Below are positions 4,626 through 6,943 of a DNA stretch of 6,943 bases, one piece after another (position 1 is the stretch's first letter; the number at the start of each line of letters is the position of its first letter). A program made the position numbers and the translations under genes. The stretch covers positions 1 to 6,943 of the forward strand of contig JALTLI010000052.1 of NCBI GenBank assembly GCA_027005635.1, in the 5' to 3' direction. The stretch is from Alphaproteobacteria bacterium (lineage in GTDB: Bacteria > Pseudomonadota > Alphaproteobacteria > UBA2136 > JALTLI01). The notes beneath the pieces are model-generated. The model saw nothing but the letters and a program-made list of their open reading frames with translations. It did no database searches and was not told the DNA's origin.

Positions 4626-6770
4626 ATGAAACAAGTAATGCAAGATATGCGAAAAGGTGCAACAAATTTAATGGATGTACCACCACCACAGCTTAGTAAA
4701 GGGCAAGTTTTAGTTGCAACAAAAGCCTCATTAATTTCTGCTGGAACAGAAAAAATGTTAATGGATTTTGCTAATAAATCACTAGCAGGAAAAGCTAAAG
4801 AGAGACCAGACTTGGTTAAAAAAGTTATTGAAAAAGTTCAACGCGATGGATTAGGTTCAACCATTAAAGCAGTTTTTTCTCAACTAGATGCACCACTTCC
4901 ACTTGGTTATTCTGCTGCTGGTGAAGTTTTAGAAGTTGCCCCCGATTTAGCAGGAACATACAGCGTAGGTGATAGAGTTATCATTGCTGGTGCTGGTATT
5001 GCAAATCATGCAGAAGTAAACGCAGTTCCTAAAAACTTAGTAGCAAAACTCCCAGATAACGTTAGCTATGAAGAAGGCTGTTACGCAACACTTTGTTCTA
5101 TTGCTATGCACGGGTTCCGTAATGCAGAAACAGCACTTGGTGAAAGTGTTCTTGTTATGGGCTTGGGCTTGGTTGGTCAATTAACTGCTCAATTTGCTAG
5201 TGCTAGCGGTTGCCGAGTTATGGCAATGGATTTTGATGACGATAGAATAAAAATTGCTACCAAAAATGGCACAGAATTAGGCTGTAATTTAGCGACAGAT
5301 GATGCAGACAGTATGGTAGAAACTTTCACAAATGGTAAAGGTTTTGATAACATAATTATTTGTGCTGCAACAAATAGTAATGAACCAATTGAAAATGCCG
5401 CAAAATGGGCGCGAGATCGTGCATCTGTAGTTATGACAGGCATGGTAGGTACAAAAATTCCATACGCAGATTATATGAAAAAAGAAATTCGCTTTGTTAT
5501 TTCTCGCTCTTACGGACCAGGACGTTATGATACAAATTATGAAGAAAAAGGACAAGAATATCCAATAGGTTACGTCCGCTGGACAGAACGGGATAACTTG
5601 GAAGAAGCAGGGCGGTTAATGTCTACAGGTAGTTTAAATGTTAAAGATTTAACAACTCATACCTTTGATATTAATGATGCAGATAACGCCTACGATGTTG
5701 TAACTGGTAAAACAGATGAAAAAGCTTGTTTAGGTGTAGTTTTAAAGTATCCAGCAACAATTCAAGAACGCATGAAGCCTTCCATTACCATAAAACCAAC
5801 AGAAATTATTACTGGTGAAGTAGGTCTTGCAACTATTGGTGCTGGTGCGTTTACACGCTCTATTTTGTTACCAGCTTTAAAAAGCATTAATGGTTTGAAT
5901 TTTACAGGTGTTGTTACTCGTGGTGGTGCAAGTGCCAGAGCAGTCGGAGAAAAATTCGGCTTTAACTTTGCAACAGCAGATAAAGACGAAGTATGGAAAG
6001 ATAAAAATACTAACGCAGTTTTAGTTGCAACTTTACATAATACTCATGCTGAATTATGCGCTAAAGCATTAGAAGCTGGTAAACATGTTTTTGTTGAAAA
6101 ACCTTTAGCTTTAACATTTGAAGAATACGAAAAAGTTAAAAAAGCTTATGATAATAGTGGTAAAATATTAATGGTTGGTTTTAACCGTCGTTTTGCACCA
6201 TTTAGCCAAGCAATGATTGAACATTTTAATGCTATTAAAGCTCCTCGCCAAGTTACAGTTAGGGTTAATGCAGGTAAATTACCAGCAGATAACTGGCAGT
6301 TAGATGAAACTATTGGCGGTGGTCGATTACTTGGAGAAGGCTGTCACTTTATAGATTTAGGTATTTACTTTGCTGGTTCAAAACCTACAACTATTTATAA
6401 TTGTGCAGGTGAGGGACAAGATGTTTACAATATTGTTATGCATTGTGAAGATGGATCAACCGTAAACGTTATTTATACATCAGATGGTGATAGTGCTTTT
6501 TCAAAAGAAAGAATTGAAATATTTTCTGGTGGAAGTGTTGGCGTTATTGATAACTTTAAAGAAGCATTTATTACAGCAAATGGTAAACGTAAAAAATTTA
6601 GCACTACAACACAGGATAAAGGGCATAAAAATGAACTTGTTGCCTTTGTTCGTGCAATTAAAGGTGAAGAACCATTAAGTATTTTAACCTGTGAAGATAG
6701 TTTTGAAAGTAGCCGTATTACCTTGCTTGCCAAACAAAGCATGGAAGAAAATAAGGTTATTAAACTTTAA
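4626..6770 (+). CDS. Bi-domain oxidoreductase: medium-chain dehydrogenase fused to Gfo/Idh/MocA
   Basis: The protein has 714 residues and two NAD(P)-binding halves. Residues 1 to about 380 form a medium-chain (alcohol dehydrogenase-like) unit: GroES-like part with SAAGEV (96-101) and GDRV (115-118), and the Rossmann motif GLGLVGQL (179-186). The usual catalytic-zinc residues look absent: SAGTEK (38-43) stands where ICGTD-type Cys would be, and SAAGE replaces GHE. Residues about 396-714 form a Gfo/Idh/MocA unit: GAGAFTRS (405-412), VEKPLAL (490-496) and GGGRLLGEGCHFIDL (564-578) with the probable catalytic-region His574. This fused architecture is known as a bi-domain oxidoreductase and is repeatedly found in surface-polysaccharide loci, where it is presumed to act on a nucleotide sugar or glycan-linked sugar; the substrate is not established to my knowledge. 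Neither half is frameshifted. It lies one base before the asnB-like gene, so both are probably in one operon. Confidence 0.9.
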   Translation: MKQVMQDMRKGATNLMDVPPPQLSKGQVLVATKASLISAGTEKMLMDFANKSLAGKAKERPDLVKKVIEKVQRDGLGSTIKAVFSQLDAPLPLGYSAAGEVLEVAPDLAGTYSVGDRVIIAGAGIANHAEVNAVPKNLVAKLPDNVSYEEGCYATLCSIAMHGFRNAETALGESVLVMGLGLVGQLTAQFASASGCRVMAMDFDDDRIKIATKNGTELGCNLATDDADSMVETFTNGKGFDNIIICAATNSNEPIENAAKWARDRASVVMTGMVGTKIPYADYMKKEIRFVISRSYGPGRYDTNYEEKGQEYPIGYVRWTERDNLEEAGRLMSTGSLNVKDLTTHTFDINDADNAYDVVTGKTDEKACLGVVLKYPATIQERMKPSITIKPTEIITGEVGLATIGAGAFTRSILLPALKSINGLNFTGVVTRGGASARAVGEKFGFNFATADKDEVWKDKNTNAVLVATLHNTHAELCAKALEAGKHVFVEKPLALTFEEYEKVKKAYDNSGKILMVGFNRRFAPFSQAMIEHFNAIKAPRQVTVRVNAGKLPADNWQLDETIGGGRLLGEGCHFIDLGIYFAGSKPTTIYNCAGEGQDVYNIVMHCEDGSTVNVIYTSDGDSAFSKERIEIFSGGSVGVIDNFKEAFITANGKRKKFSTTTQDKGHKNELVAFVRAIKGEEPLSILTCEDSFESSRITLLAKQSMEENKVIKL

Positions 6771-6771
6771 A

Positions 6772-6943
6772 ATGTGCGGAATAGCAGGATTTACAGGTAA
6801 CTATCCAAAAGAACTGCTTGAAAAAATGACAAGTGGTATTGCTCATCGTGGACCAGATGGTGTTGGGCATTGGTACGGTAAATCTGAAAACGGGGTTGTT
6901 GGGCTTGGTCATCGTAGGCTTTCAATTATTGATTTATCCCAAA
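6772..6943 (+). CDS. asnB: AsnB/WbpS-like glutamine-dependent amidotransferase, 3' end missing
   Basis: Only the first 57 codons are in the window. The protein starts MCGIAGF, the classic N-terminus of the Ntn-type glutamine amidotransferase domain, where Cys2 becomes the N-terminal nucleophile that releases ammonia from glutamine. HRGPDG (25-30) and GHRRLSIIDLS (46-56, with the glutamine-binding Arg49) follow as in asparagine synthase (glutamine-hydrolysing). The ATP-using synthetase domain would lie beyond the window. In polysaccharide loci such proteins (for example P. aeruginosa WbpS) are thought to amidate uronic acid sugars, which fits the WecC homologue upstream; ordinary asparagine synthesis remains possible. 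The start is one base after the previous stop. A weak AAGG at 6753-6756 is 15 bases away, so coupled translation is likely. Confidence 0.92.
   Translation, partial: MCGIAGFTGNYPKELLEKMTSGIAHRGPDGVGHWYGKSENGVVGLGHRRLSIIDLSQ

Noticed and set aside
5189..5555. Two overlapping minus-strand frames (84 and 88 codons) inside the oxidoreductase
   Set aside because: Antisense to the Rossmann domain of a clear gene; compositions are those of translated complements.
6473..6742. Minus-strand 89-codon frame and + strand 64-codon frame (6484-6678) near the end of the oxidoreductase
   Set aside because: Both are out-of-frame readings of an intact Gfo/Idh/MocA domain.

Overview
The window is AT-rich (roughly one third G+C by eye) and all genes lie on the + strand. 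Its first gene is a ComEC/Rec2 homologue without the C-terminal metallo-beta-lactamase domain that many Gram-positive ComECs carry. Its soluble tail has Cys-rich GC and EDC motifs that I associate with alphaproteobacterial ComEC. With the polysaccharide genes, this suggests a Gram-negative, probably AT-rich alphaproteobacterium. That placement is inference; no rRNA or tRNA is present to confirm it.

Layout: 1-1314 is the 3' part of comEC. A 61-bp gap (1315-1375) holds a good sigma70-type promoter (TTGACC, 17 bp, TAAAAT). From there run wecC (UDP-N-acetylmannosamine dehydrogenase, 1376-2584) and, overlapping it by one base in TAATG, a divergent Mur-ligase paralogue (2584-3963). After 45 bp comes an unrecognised 132-residue ORF (4009-4407). 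A 217-bp intergenic stretch (4408-4624/5) carries two imperfect palindromes and a perfect TATAAT. Then comes a 714-residue fusion of a medium-chain dehydrogenase and a Gfo/Idh/MocA oxidoreductase (4626-6770). One base later starts asnB/wbpS-like glutamine-dependent amidotransferase (6772 to the window end, truncated).

Together, everything after comEC reads as the first part of a surface-polysaccharide (O-antigen, capsule or exopolysaccharide) locus. WecC makes a UDP-amino-sugar uronic acid, which exposes a carboxylate. The AsnB-like protein could convert such a uronic acid to its amide. The Mur-type ligase belongs to a superfamily that joins carboxylates to amines with ATP. The most interesting idea here is therefore that the Mur paralogue modifies a uronic-acid sugar, or a related carboxylate, instead of serving as the peptidoglycan MurC. 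Its altered active-site motifs and its coupling to wecC support looking further but do not prove it. The second point of interest is the structured leader in front of the bi-domain oxidoreductase. No mobile element, CRISPR array or RNA gene of a known class was seen.
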